A stretch of 37,398 nucleotides of DNA from Streptomyces sp. ISL-66 (GTDB lineage Bacteria; Actinomycetota; Actinomycetes; Streptomycetales; Streptomycetaceae): the NCBI RefSeq assembly GCF_018614135.1, contig NZ_JAGGOW010000056.1:1-37398 (forward strand). The letters are read 5' to 3'. The position numbers were made by a program, and so were the translations under genes. Numbering within the stretch: position 1 is the stretch's first letter; every line of letters starts with the position of its first letter. Positions 24,809 to 34,317 of this stretch are shown here, piece by piece. The notes beneath the pieces were generated by a model. It saw nothing but the letters and a program-made list of their open reading frames with translations, searched no databases and was not told where the DNA came from.

Positions 24809-26194
24809 TCAGGAGGCCTTGGCCTTCTCGGCCGGGGCAGTGACGGCGGCCGGAGCCGGGGCCGGCTTGGCGGCCTCGTAGAACTCCTCGCGGGGAGTCT
24901 CCAGCGCACCGAGGGAGACGACCTCGCGCTTGAGGAACATGGCGAGGGTCCAGTCGGCGAAGACGCGGATCTTGCGGTTCCAGGTCGGCATGGCCATGCC
25001 GTGGTAGCCGCGGTGCATGTACCAGGCGAGACGGCCCTTGAGCTTGATCTTCATCTTGCCCATGACGATCATCGCGACGCCCTTGTGGAGGCCGAGGCCC
25101 GCCACCGCACCCTTGTTGGAGTGCGAGTACTCGGACTGCGGGAAGCCCCGCATGCCCGAGATGACGTTGTCGCCGAGGACCTTGGCCTGGCGCAGCGCGT
25201 GCTGGGCGTTCGGCGGGCACCAGGCGTTCTCCACGCCGGCCTTGCGGGCGGCGAGGTCCGGCACCTGGGCGTTGTCGCCGGCGGTCCAGATGTAGTCCGT
25301 GCCCTTGACCTGGAGGGTCGGCTCGGCGTCCACGTGGCCGCGGGGGCCGAGCGGGAGGCCGTAGCGGGCCAGCACCGGGTTGGGCTTGACGCCCGCGGTC
25401 CACACGAGGGTGTTGGAGTCGACCTCGAGGCCGTTCTTCAGCACCACGTGGCCGTCCACGCAGGAGTCCATGGAGGTGTTGAGGTAGATCTCGATGCCGC
25501 GCGACTCGAGGTGCTCCTTGCCCCAGGTGCCGAGCTTGGGCCCGACCTCGGGAAGGATCTTGTCGGCCGCGTCGACCAGGATGAAGCGCATGTCCTCGCG
25601 CTTGATGCTGGTGTAGTACTTGGCCGCGTCGCGGGCCATGTCCTCGACCTCGCCGATGGTCTCCGCACCGGCGAAGCCGCCGCCGACGAAGACGAAGGTG
25701 AGGGCCTTGCGGCGGACGTCCTCGTCCGTCGTGGACTCGGCCTTGTCGAGCTGCTCGAGTACGTGGTTGCGCAGGCCGATGCCCTCTTCGACGCCCTTCA
25801 TACCGATGCCCTGTTCGGCGAGGCCGGGGATCGGGAAGGTGCGGGAGATGGCGCCGAGCGCGATCACCAGGTAGTCGAAGGGCAGCTCGTACGCCTCGCC
25901 GACCAGCGGCGTGACGACGGCGACCTTGCGGTCCTGGTCGATGCTGGTGACCCGGCCGGTGAGAACCTCAGCCTTGGGCAGCACGCGTCGCAGCGGGACG
26001 ACGACGTGCCGAGGCGAGATGCTGCCTGCGGCCACTTCAGGGAGGAAGGGCTGGTAGGTCATGTACGAGCGCGGGTCGACGACCGTGACGGTCGCCTCGC
26101 CGTAGCGCATCTTCTTCATGATGCGCTTGGCTGCGTACAGGCCTACGTACCCACCTCCTACAACGAGGATCCTGGGACGCTCCGTGGTGCTCAT
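24809..26194 (-). CDS. ndh: Type II NADH dehydrogenase
   Basis: Membrane-associated, non-proton-pumping NADH:quinone oxidoreductase of 461 residues. Two dinucleotide-binding sites are visible: VVGGGYVGLYAAK (FAD, residues 11-23) and FVFVGGGFAGAE (NADH). TMTYQPFLPEVAAG-type and WTAGVKPNP segments and ADNAQV-like GDNAQVPD mark the NDH-2 family. The C-terminal 80 residues include a basic, amphipathic membrane-binding part, then an Ala/Pro/Lys tail. The ATG at 26194 has no strong ribosome site; GATACT lies 6 bases upstream, which fits a leaderless transcript; an in-frame GTG at 26212 is an alternative. Two candidate Rex sites lie upstream. Confidence 0.93.
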   Translation of the reverse strand: MSTTERPRILVVGGGYVGLYAAKRIMKKMRYGEATVTVVDPRSYMTYQPFLPEVAAGSISPRHVVVPLRRVLPKAEVLTGRVTSIDQDRKVAVVTPLVGEAYELPFDYLVIALGAISRTFPIPGLAEQGIGMKGVEEGIGLRNHVLEQLDKAESTTDEDVRRKALTFVFVGGGFAGAETIGEVEDMARDAAKYYTSIKREDMRFILVDAADKILPEVGPKLGTWGKEHLESRGIEIYLNTSMDSCVDGHVVLKNGLEVDSNTLVWTAGVKPNPVLARYGLPLGPRGHVDAEPTLQVKGTDYIWTAGDNAQVPDLAARKAGVENAWCPPNAQHALRQAKVLGDNVISGMRGFPQSEYSHSNKGAVAGLGLHKGVAMIVMGKMKIKLKGRLAWYMHRGYHGMAMPTWNRKIRVFADWTLAMFLKREVVSLGALETPREEFYEAAKPAPAPAAVTAPAEKAKAS

Positions 26195-26227
26195 GGAACG
26201 AGTATCCAGCACCCCAAGGAGTGACGC

Positions 26228-26245
26228 TCGTGAGCCCCTTCACAA
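26228..26245. promoter_or_regulatory. Candidate Rex operator, ndh-proximal
   Basis: Plus strand TCGTGAGCCCCTTCACAA compared with the Rex consensus TTGTGAA-N4-TTCACAA differs at two positions. It lies 34 bases upstream of the ndh ATG, where Rex would block transcription when NADH is low. Confidence 0.6.
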
Positions 26246-26512
26246 GGACCTTGGGACCCTCTGCTACACTCCGCCGCCCACGTGACCCAGGTCATGGCGC
26301 GAAGTGGGAACCAGCATGTAACGGGAGTCGTTGAACACCAGTCCTGAACTGGCCTCCAGCCCCGTAAGCGGAGTAGACCACCGGGTTCGTGGATACCTAC
26401 CGCCGAGCCACCGCGCCGGGCTCCATTCGCACGAACGCTCGTGAAAACAAGGCTCGAGCGGCTCTCGACTCGCCCAAAAGGCTCCTCCGGAGCCCTCGCG
26501 GGCATCTTTTCC

Positions 26513-26530
26513 TTGTGAAGAACTTCACGA
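26513..26530. promoter_or_regulatory. Candidate Rex operator, distal
   Basis: TTGTGAAGAACTTCACGA matches TTGTGAA-N4-TTCACAA with one mismatch. It overlaps a second dyad CACGAA-C-TTCGTG (26526-26538). The 446-base ppx-ndh gap also holds dyads CACGA-N4-TCGTG (26430-26443) and TGACC-CA-GGTCA (26283-26294), but no gene I can support. Confidence 0.65.
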
Positions 26531-26565
26531 ACTTCGTGCGGACGGCGGGAGCCAAGGCCTCCGAA

Positions 26566-26607
26566 CGGCTGCCGCCGGGCCCCTGAGGGGCACCGAGGAG
26601 GCAGCCG
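26566..26607 (-). terminator. Probable ppx terminator
   Basis: CGGCTGCC (26566-26573) pairs with GGCAGCCG (26600-26607), and GCCCC-TGA-GGGGC (26579-26591) nests inside. It lies 34 bases past the ppx stop. Confidence 0.55.
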
Positions 26608-26640
26608 CCGGGCGACCGTCACGCGGCCGTCACACCGCAC

Positions 26641-27606
26641 TCACGCGACCGACCAGGCGATTCCGTCGAGGATGTCGTGCTCCGAGACCACGACCTCCGA
26701 GGCGCCCACGCGCTCCATGACGGCCAGCAGAATCAGGGCTCCCGCCCCGATCACGTCGACCCGGCCCGGGTGCATCACCGGGATCGCCGCGCGCTCGGCG
26801 TGGGTCAGCGTCAGCATCCGCTCGCTGATCTCGCGGACCGTCTCGTACGGGATCCGGGAGTGGTGGATCGCCTGCGAGTCGTACTCCGCCAGGTCGAGCG
26901 CGATCCCGGCGACCGTGGTCACCGAGCCGGCCAGGCCGACCAGCGTGCGCGCCTGCCCCAGCGGAACCGTCTCGGCGGCCACGTCCAGCGCGGCCTCGAT
27001 GTCGGCCCGCACGGCGGCCACCTGCGCCTCGGTCGGCGGGTCGCTGACGACCCCGTCGACCACCAGGTGGCGCTCGGTCATCCGCACGCAGCCCACGTCG
27101 ACGGAGCGGGCCGCCCGGACGTGGTCGTCGCCGACCACGAACTCGGTCGAGCCGCCACCGATGTCCACGACCAGGAAGGGGCGCTCCAGATCGGTGCGGC
27201 CCGTCAGCTCCTTGGTGGCGCCGGAGAAGGAGAACTCCGCCTCCTGGCCGCCGGAGATCACCTCGGGTTCGACGCCCAGGATGTCCAGCACGCCCTGGAC
27301 GAACTCGTCCCGGTTCTCGGCGTCCCGGGAGGCCGAGGTCGCCACGAAGCGCACGCGTTCGGCGCCGAGCTCCTTGATGACCGCCGCGTACTCGCGGCAG
27401 GCCGCGAAGGTGCGCGCCAGCGCCTCGGGGGCCAGCCGGCCCGTCTGGTCGACGCCCTGGCCGAGGCGGACGACGGTCATCCGGCGGTCCAGCTCGACCA
27501 ATTCGCCCGTGCCGCCCGCGCCGGAGGCGCCGTCGGGCAGAGTGCAGTCCGCGACGAGGAGCCGGATGGAGTTCGTACCGCAGTCGATGGCCGCGACCCG
27601 GGTCAC
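26641..27606 (-). CDS. ppx: Ppx/GppA family exopolyphosphatase
   Basis: Protein of 321 residues with the ASKHA fold of the Ppx/GppA family, which splits phosphate from polyphosphate or the 5' phosphate from pppGpp. Phosphate-1 motif AIDCGTNSIRLLVAD (residues 6-20), TSASRDAENRDEF, VVDIGGGSTEFVVG (phosphate-2) and AGSVTTVAGI are all present. It is the short form, without the C-terminal HD domain of E. coli Ppx, as in the actinobacterial Ppx1 type. The start is GTG at 27606, overlapping the DUF501 stop as GTGA. Polyphosphate or (p)ppGpp specificity cannot be read here. Confidence 0.93.
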   Translation of the reverse strand: MTRVAAIDCGTNSIRLLVADCTLPDGASGAGGTGELVELDRRMTVVRLGQGVDQTGRLAPEALARTFAACREYAAVIKELGAERVRFVATSASRDAENRDEFVQGVLDILGVEPEVISGGQEAEFSFSGATKELTGRTDLERPFLVVDIGGGSTEFVVGDDHVRAARSVDVGCVRMTERHLVVDGVVSDPPTEAQVAAVRADIEAALDVAAETVPLGQARTLVGLAGSVTTVAGIALDLAEYDSQAIHHSRIPYETVREISERMLTLTHAERAAIPVMHPGRVDVIGAGALILLAVMERVGASEVVVSEHDILDGIAWSVA

Positions 27607-28187
27607 GCGCCCGACTCCTTCTCGGCGTCCCTCTCGGCGTCCTTCTCGGCGTCCTTCTCGTCCTTCTTCTCACCGCACGGCGTGACGCAGGCGCCCTTGG
27701 CCCACCACTCGGGCAGCATCGCGAGGGCCTCGTCGCCGAACGGGTTCACACCCGGGCCCGCGGCCAGCGAGTGGCCGACCAGCACGTGCAGGCACTTCAC
27801 CCGGTCCGGCATGCCGCCGGCGCTCGGGAAGCCCTGGAGCACCTCGATGGCGTCGCGGCGGGTGAGGTAGTCCTCGTGCGCGGCCCGGTAGGCGGCGGCC
27901 AGTTCGGGGTCCTCGGCGAGCCGGCCCTGCATCTCCTTCATCACGCCGTTGGCTTCCAGCGTGCCGATCGCACCGGCGGCGCGCGGGCAGGTCAGGTAGT
28001 ACAGCGTCGGGAAGGGCGTGCCGTCGGGGAGCCGCGGGGCGGTCTCCACCACGTCCGGCTGCCCGCAGGGGCAGCGGTGCGCGATGGCGCGCAGCCCGCG
28101 CGGCGGGCGGCCGAGCTGCTGCTGGAACGCCTCGATGTCTGCGGCGGTCGGCTCGGTCCGGTCGGTCTGGGGCGGGGGCGTCTGCAT
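27603..28187 (-). CDS. DUF501 family protein
   Basis: Protein of 194 residues matching the actinobacterial DUF501 family: FQQQLGRPPRGLRAIAHRCPCG, PTLYYLTCPRAAGAIGTLEANG, and MPDRVKCLHVLVGHSLAAGPGVNPFGDEAL. Cysteines and histidines at HRCPCG, LTCP, KCLH and VGHS could form a metal site. The tail is a highly charged repeat (EKKDEKDAEKDAERDAEKE), encoded by tandem GGCGTCCTTCTC-like units at about 27617-27665. The function is unknown; the conserved ppx-DUF501-divIC-eno order suggests a housekeeping role. ATG at 28187 behind a GGAGG-type site. Overlaps ppx by 4 bases. Confidence 0.88.
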   Translation of the reverse strand: MQTPPPQTDRTEPTAADIEAFQQQLGRPPRGLRAIAHRCPCGQPDVVETAPRLPDGTPFPTLYYLTCPRAAGAIGTLEANGVMKEMQGRLAEDPELAAAYRAAHEDYLTRRDAIEVLQGFPSAGGMPDRVKCLHVLVGHSLAAGPGVNPFGDEALAMLPEWWAKGACVTPCGEKKDEKDAEKDAERDAEKESGA

Positions 28188-28234
28188 GCCTGGAGGAAGT
28201 CTTTTCGTTCTCGTGGATGGTCTCGTGCGCGGAG

Positions 28235-28279
28235 GTGCGTACGCGGTCGGTGCGTGCGCGGTGGCCGCGTACGCGGTGG
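28235..28279. repeat. Three 15-base tandem repeats
   Basis: GTGCGTACGCGGTCG, GTGCGTGCGCGGTGG and CCGCGTACGCGGTGG, followed by a partial fourth copy, fill the short gap between the DivIC and DUF501 genes. Their GTACGC cores are self-complementary. Confidence 0.65.
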
Positions 28280-28294
28280 GTGCGCGGTGCGTAC

Positions 28295-28783
28295 TCAGTC
28301 GCCCGGGCGGTCGGCCTTGTCGACGCCGTCCCAGACGTTGGAGTACCAGGGGCGGTCGGTCGCGGCCTGCCCCTTGCGGCGGTGCTCGGCGGCCTCGGCC
28401 CCGGGGTCGCTCATGATGTAGCTGATCTCCCCCGGCCGGACGAAGTGCAGGTGCTTGCGCGCCTGCTGCTCCGCGTACGCGTTGTCCTGCCAGCGTGCCT
28501 TCTCGTCGCGCAGCCGTTCCAGCCGGTCCCGCGCGAGGGCGGCGTCCTTCTGCTGCTCCGCGATCTCCGAGCGCTGGGACACGTACTGGCGCATCGGATA
28601 CGCGAGGGCGACGACCAGGGTACAGAGGACCAGGACGAGCAGGGCGGCCCGGCCGGTGAGCCGGCTGCGCCGCACCTGGCGGCGGGACTGCGAGCGGTAG
28701 ACGTGTGCCGCGGTCCGCTCGCCCAGCTGCTTGAGCCTGGTCGCCGTCGAGAACGTGGCGAACCGGTCCCGGTTCCCGGCCAT
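28295..28783 (-). CDS. divIC: DivIC/FtsB-like septum formation initiator
   Basis: Bitopic membrane protein of 162 residues that helps assemble the division septum with FtsL and FtsQ/DivIB. A basic cytoplasmic N-terminus (1-45) precedes one transmembrane helix (about 46-65, RAALLVLVLCTLVVALAYPM). An extracytoplasmic coiled coil follows (about 66-110, SEIAEQQKDAALARDRLERL), then the conserved RKHLHFVRPGE segment. ATG at 28783 behind GGGGAGGCGG, rather than an upstream in-frame start. The position just after eno is the same as in other actinobacteria. Confidence 0.9.
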   Translation of the reverse strand: MAGNRDRFATFSTATRLKQLGERTAAHVYRSQSRRQVRRSRLTGRAALLVLVLCTLVVALAYPMRQYVSQRSEIAEQQKDAALARDRLERLRDEKARWQDNAYAEQQARKHLHFVRPGEISYIMSDPGAEAAEHRRKGQAATDRPWYSNVWDGVDKADRPGD

Positions 28784-28815
28784 TGATCCGCCTCCCCTAT
28801 GTACGCACGACGCAA

Positions 28816-28856
28816 TACGTCCCCGCACACGGTACGGGACCGAGTGCGGGGACGTA
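28816..28856 (-). terminator. Enolase terminator
   Basis: 13-base stem TACGTCCCCGCAC (28816-28828) with 28844-28856 and a 15-base loop, about 45 bases past the eno stop. Confidence 0.75.
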
Positions 28857-28901
28857 GGGAGGCTTGCGCCCCCAAAGGACCGTTCAGCCGTGAAGCGGTG
28901 G

Positions 28902-30251
<1,350 letters not shown>

Positions 30252-30255
30252 TTAG

Positions 30256-30261
30256 AGCCTA
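30256..30261 (-). promoter_or_regulatory. Possible eno -10 element
   Basis: TAGGCT on the minus strand, 74 bases upstream of the eno start; no convincing -35. The rest of 30262-30433 contains CCGACTTCAC repeated in tandem and no gene. Confidence 0.35.
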
Positions 30262-30433
30262 ACGTCTCCGGGCACCAGGCCAGCCGACCGCCCGGGTCCT
30301 GGGACGAAAAAGGGTCTGAATGCCCCCCTTACAGGACATACGGCTCCTGATCAGCCTCACCCGCCGGGGCGTTCACCGGGCGTTCATCCGACTTCACCCG
30401 ACTTCACCCGGCGGGCCGTCAGGACACACAGCA

Positions 30434-30467
30434 CCGCCCGGCGCGTGGGGGGTTACGCGCCGGGCGG
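30434..30467 (-). terminator. rpfA terminator
   Basis: 13-base stem CCGCCCGGCGCGT (30434-30446) with 30455-30467 and an 8-base loop, 51 bases past the rpfA stop. Confidence 0.8.
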
Positions 30468-30517
30468 CGGGAATCACGTGTGCCGCGAACGCGGCTGCGG
30501 GTGTGTCACCGCTGGAT

Positions 30518-31450
<933 letters not shown>

Positions 31451-31476
31451 GGAGCCCGCGGTGGCGGGCGATTCAG

Positions 31477-31506
31477 AAGGTAGACAGGTCTCCCCCCGAT
31501 GTTCAA
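31477..31506 (-). promoter_or_regulatory. rpfA promoter
   Basis: -35 TTGAAC (31501-31506), 18-base spacer, -10 TACCTT (31477-31482). Transcription from about 31470 would give a 240-base leader that includes the whole riboswitch. Confidence 0.6.
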
Positions 31507-31681
31507 CGAGCGCCATCGGGGAGAAACGGTGCCTGCTTGCGCTCTTCCCGGGGGTGTTTGCGCAGGTGAGGGCGGGGTTTGCGGAACCCGGGGGGCCGGA
31601 CACGCCAGTTGACCGGAAGAGACACATGTCTCACTTACGGAAAACGGACAATCAGGCTCTTCCCGGGCGCCTCAAGTGTCC

Positions 31682-32809
31682 CTATTCGTGCGTTAGATCC
31701 AGATTCTGGCCGGGCTTGATGAGATTGGCGTCGACGCCGATGACCTGCTCGTTGGCCTCGTAGAGCGCGTTCCAGCCGCCCGTCACACCGTTGGCGTCCG
31801 CGATGGTGGCCAGGGTGTCGCCCCTCTTCACGGTGTACCCCGGGTCCGACGCCGCATCAGATGTGACCGTGGCCTCGACCGCGGCCGGACCGCGGTGCTT
31901 GCCGCCGCCCTCCACCGCGTCGGCCGACGTGCCGGCCGGGTCGGTGGTGGCACCGAGGGCCGACGGGGCGGCCGGGGACGTGGGCGAGTCGGGCGAAGCA
32001 GGTGAAGCGGGTGAAGTGGGTGAAGTGGGCGAAGTGGGCGCCGTCGGGTCGGCGGGCGTCGTGGGCGCCGCCGGGTCGGCGGGAGTGGACGGAACGGCGG
32101 GAGCCGTCGGATCCACCGGCGGGAGCGGAGTCGTGGGCGTGGTGGGGGCCGTCGGGTCCGTGGACGGGACGGTCGGCGTCGTGGGGGCGGTCGGGTCCGC
32201 CGGGCTCGTGGGCCCGGTCGACAGGCCCGGACTCGGCATCACGGGCAGCGGGAAGTCGGGGAGCATGAAGGAGGGCATGTCGGAGGGGGCCGGCGCGGCG
32301 GGCGTCGGAGCGCCGAAGTCCGTGGACGGGGTGGCCGGGCCGAGGTAGGGCACGACGGAGTCGGGCCGCGACACGGAGGGGGGCGCGGGCCTGGACTCCC
32401 GCGGCGCGCCCGGGTCCACCACGGCGGCCGGCGCCTGCTGCGACAGTCCGACCGAGGCTCCGCACTGCGGCCAGGCCGCGGGGCCCTGGGAGGCCAGCAC
32501 CCGCTCGGCCACGGCGATCTGCTGGGACCGGCTGGCGAGGTCGGCGCGCGGGGCGAAGTCGAGGCCTCCGGCGCTCTTCCACTGCTCCTGGGTGAACTGC
32601 AGCCCGCCGTACGAGCCGCTGCCGAAGTTCGCGCTCCACGTGCCGCCGCTCTCGCACTCGGCGACCTTGTCCCACGTGGTGGTCTCTGCCGCGCTCGCAC
32701 CGGTGGCCGCGAACAGCGGCAGGGCGAGGGCGGAGCCGGCGACTCCGGCGGTGACGACAAGTGCGGGCACTTGTCGGGGGCGTCTGTGGCGGCCGTTCCC
32801 GGAACCCAT
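31682..32809 (-). CDS. rpfC: Resuscitation-promoting factor RpfC-like, secreted, with LysM
   Basis: Secreted cell-wall hydrolase of 375 residues. Signal peptide 1-41 ends GASA-AET. The Rpf domain (about 42-120) has catalytic E53 in AECESGGTWSANFGSGSYG. Residues about 125-315 form a very long Pro/Ser/Thr/Ala/Asp linker of repeats such as ADPTAPTTP and SPTSPASPA. The LysM domain (about 328-375, GYTVKRGDTLATIADANG) ends the protein. ATG at 32809 behind AAAGG; an in-frame upstream GTG is rejected. Its leader is short and has no riboswitch, so this paralogue is not under the same c-di-AMP control. The symbol follows my memory of S. coelicolor naming. Confidence 0.88.
   Translation of the reverse strand: MGSGNGRHRRPRQVPALVVTAGVAGSALALPLFAATGASAAETTTWDKVAECESGGTWSANFGSGSYGGLQFTQEQWKSAGGLDFAPRADLASRSQQIAVAERVLASQGPAAWPQCGASVGLSQQAPAAVVDPGAPRESRPAPPSVSRPDSVVPYLGPATPSTDFGAPTPAAPAPSDMPSFMLPDFPLPVMPSPGLSTGPTSPADPTAPTTPTVPSTDPTAPTTPTTPLPPVDPTAPAVPSTPADPAAPTTPADPTAPTSPTSPTSPASPASPDSPTSPAAPSALGATTDPAGTSADAVEGGGKHRGPAAVEATVTSDAASDPGYTVKRGDTLATIADANGVTGGWNALYEANEQVIGVDANLIKPGQNLDLTHE
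31982..32040. repeat. 9-base tandem repeat inside rpfC
   Basis: Units GGCGAAGCA, GGTGAAGCG, GGTGAAGTG, GGTGAAGTG, GGCGAAGTG encode the SPT/SPA tripeptide repeat of the linker. Copy number is likely to vary between strains. Confidence 0.75.
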
Positions 32810-32847
32810 GAGGTTGCACCTTTCGCATAACGGCGGGGTAACGGCAG

Positions 32848-32877
32848 AACCTAGCGGCCTTCGAACGCCTGTCACAA
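32848..32877 (-). promoter_or_regulatory. rpfC promoter
   Basis: -35 TTGTGA (32872-32877), 18-base spacer, -10 TAGGTT (32848-32853), about 39 bases upstream of the ATG. Confidence 0.55.
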
Positions 32878-32889
32878 GTTTGGGCGTTG

Positions 32890-32906
32890 ACTGACTTCAG
32901 GTCAGT
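32890..32906. promoter_or_regulatory. Small dyad between rpfC promoter and P450 stop
   Basis: ACTGAC-TTCAG-GTCAGT, a perfect 6-base inverted repeat. It could terminate the P450 transcript or be an operator just upstream of the rpfC -35. Confidence 0.4.
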
Positions 32907-32912
32907 ACGATT

Positions 32913-34202
32913 TCAGCTGGTTTGCACCGCGAACCGAACCGGAAGCGTCCGCAGTCCGCGCATGATGAGCCCGCCGCGCCAGCGCAGCTCCCCGGCCGGC
33001 ACGGCCAGTTCCAGATCGGGCAGCCGCCTCAGCAGGGTCGCGAGCGCCGTCTGCCCTTCGAGACGGGCGAGCGGGGCGCCGACGCAGTAGTGGATGCCGT
33101 GCCCGTATCCGAGGTGCTGGTTGTCGGTCCGGGAGAGGTCGAGGGCGTCGGGGTCGGCGAACCTCTCGGGGTCGCGGTCGGCGGCCGCGAGGACCACCAG
33201 GACCGGGTCGCCCGCCGCGATGTCCTGGCCGCCGAGGACGAAGGGTTCGGTGGCGAACCGCCAGGTGGCCAGCTCCACCGGCCCGTCGTAGCGCAGCAGC
33301 TCCTCGACTCCGGTGGCCAGCAGCTCGCTCTCGCCGGCGGCCAGGGAGGCCTGGAGGCGCTCGCGCTGGTCCGGGTTCATGAAGAGCGAGTGGACACCGT
33401 TGCCGATGAGGTTGACCGTGGTCTCGAAGCCCGCGAACAGGAGGATGAAGGCCATGGCGGTGGCCTCGGCCTCCGTCAGGTGGTCGCCGTGGTCGCTGGC
33501 CCGGATCAGGTCGGAGATCAGGTCGTCGCCGGGAGCGTCGCGCTTGCGGTGGATGAGCTCTCCGAGATAGGTCCGCATCTGCTTCACCGACCGGGCGACG
33601 CCGCCTCGCGGCCCTCCGCCGTGGCGGATCATCATGCCGGCCCAGTCGCGGAAGTCGTCCTGGTCCTCGCGCGGTACGCCGAGCATCTCGCAGATGGCGT
33701 AGATGGGGAGGGGGAAGGCGAACTCGTGGATGAGGTCGGCCTCCCCCTTGGCCACGAACTGGTCGATGAGGTGGTCGGTCAGCTCCTGGACCCTCGGGGC
33801 GAACTCGGCGACCCTGCGCGGGGTGAACGCCTTCGACACCAGCCGCCGCAGCCGCGTGTGGTCCGGCGGGTCGATGTTGAGCAGGTGCGTCATCAGCTCG
33901 GCCTTGCGCTCACCGGGGATCCCCGTCCTGCCCTTGGCGTGGGCCGATCCCTCGTGGTGGGCCGGGTTCTTGCTGAGCCGCTGGTCGGCGAGGGCCTGGC
34001 GGGCGTCGGCGTACCGGGTGACCAGCCAGGCCTCGACCCCGCTGGGGAGTGTGGTGCGGTGCACGGGTGCGTGCTCGCGCAGCCAGGCGTACGCCGGGTA
34101 CGGGTCGGTCGCGAACTCCCAGTCGAACAGGGTCGGGCCGGTTCCGTCCACGGACGGGGCGGCGGAGGGGGCTTCGGGGGCTGCGGGGGTCTGCTCGTGC
34201 AC
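32913..34202 (-). CDS. Cytochrome P450, CYP107U-like
   Basis: Soluble bacterial P450 of 429 residues that hydroxylates or epoxidises an unknown substrate. Heme ligand C373 in LGYGHGIHYCVGAPLARLE, I-helix LLFAGFETTVNL (255-266), the ExxR pair E301/R304 in EELLRY, and the DPPDHTRLRRLV substrate-region motif are all present. GTG start at 34202 with no clear ribosome site. The position beside rpfC agrees with CYP107U1 of S. coelicolor, whose loss is reported to affect sporulation and antibiotic production. No ferredoxin gene adjoins it; the divergent neighbour is a flavohemoglobin with a flavin reductase domain. Family firm, subfamily by context. Confidence 0.93.
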   Translation of the reverse strand: MHEQTPAAPEAPSAAPSVDGTGPTLFDWEFATDPYPAYAWLREHAPVHRTTLPSGVEAWLVTRYADARQALADQRLSKNPAHHEGSAHAKGRTGIPGERKAELMTHLLNIDPPDHTRLRRLVSKAFTPRRVAEFAPRVQELTDHLIDQFVAKGEADLIHEFAFPLPIYAICEMLGVPREDQDDFRDWAGMMIRHGGGPRGGVARSVKQMRTYLGELIHRKRDAPGDDLISDLIRASDHGDHLTEAEATAMAFILLFAGFETTVNLIGNGVHSLFMNPDQRERLQASLAAGESELLATGVEELLRYDGPVELATWRFATEPFVLGGQDIAAGDPVLVVLAAADRDPERFADPDALDLSRTDNQHLGYGHGIHYCVGAPLARLEGQTALATLLRRLPDLELAVPAGELRWRGGLIMRGLRTLPVRFAVQTS

Positions 34203-34224
34203 CTGGAGACCGTATCCCGCCCGG

Positions 34225-34250
34225 GAACCGCCATCCGATATGGGTGGTTC
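34225..34250. promoter_or_regulatory. Imperfect dyad in the P450-flavohemoglobin intergenic region
   Basis: GAACC (34225-34229) and GGTTC (34246-34250) flank a partly symmetric core (GCCAT and ATGGG), a possible operator between two divergent genes. Confidence 0.35.
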
Positions 34251-34279
34251 GTCGCGGCTGTCCGTAGATCATCCATGGC

Positions 34280-34310
34280 TTGACGTCACCTTGTCCGGCA
34301 TTCCTACTTT
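34280..34310 (+). promoter_or_regulatory. Flavohemoglobin promoter, leaderless arrangement
   Basis: -35 TTGACG (34280-34285), 19-base spacer, -10 TACTTT (34305-34310). Seven bases separate the -10 from the GTG at 34318, so the transcript would start at the start codon. There is no ribosome site. Confidence 0.5.
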
Positions 34311-34317
34311 CGGTTTT

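Noticed and set aside
26389..26586. 65-codon plus-strand frame upstream of ndh
   Set aside because: Poor codon bias, and it overlaps a candidate Rex operator and several dyads; better explained as regulatory DNA.
26195..26640. Possible 6S RNA or cobalamin riboswitch
   Set aside because: I could not find the conserved cores of either family; left as unexplained structured DNA.
28235..28279. CRISPR-like array
   Set aside because: The repeats are contiguous without spacers and only three copies; no cas genes are present in the window.
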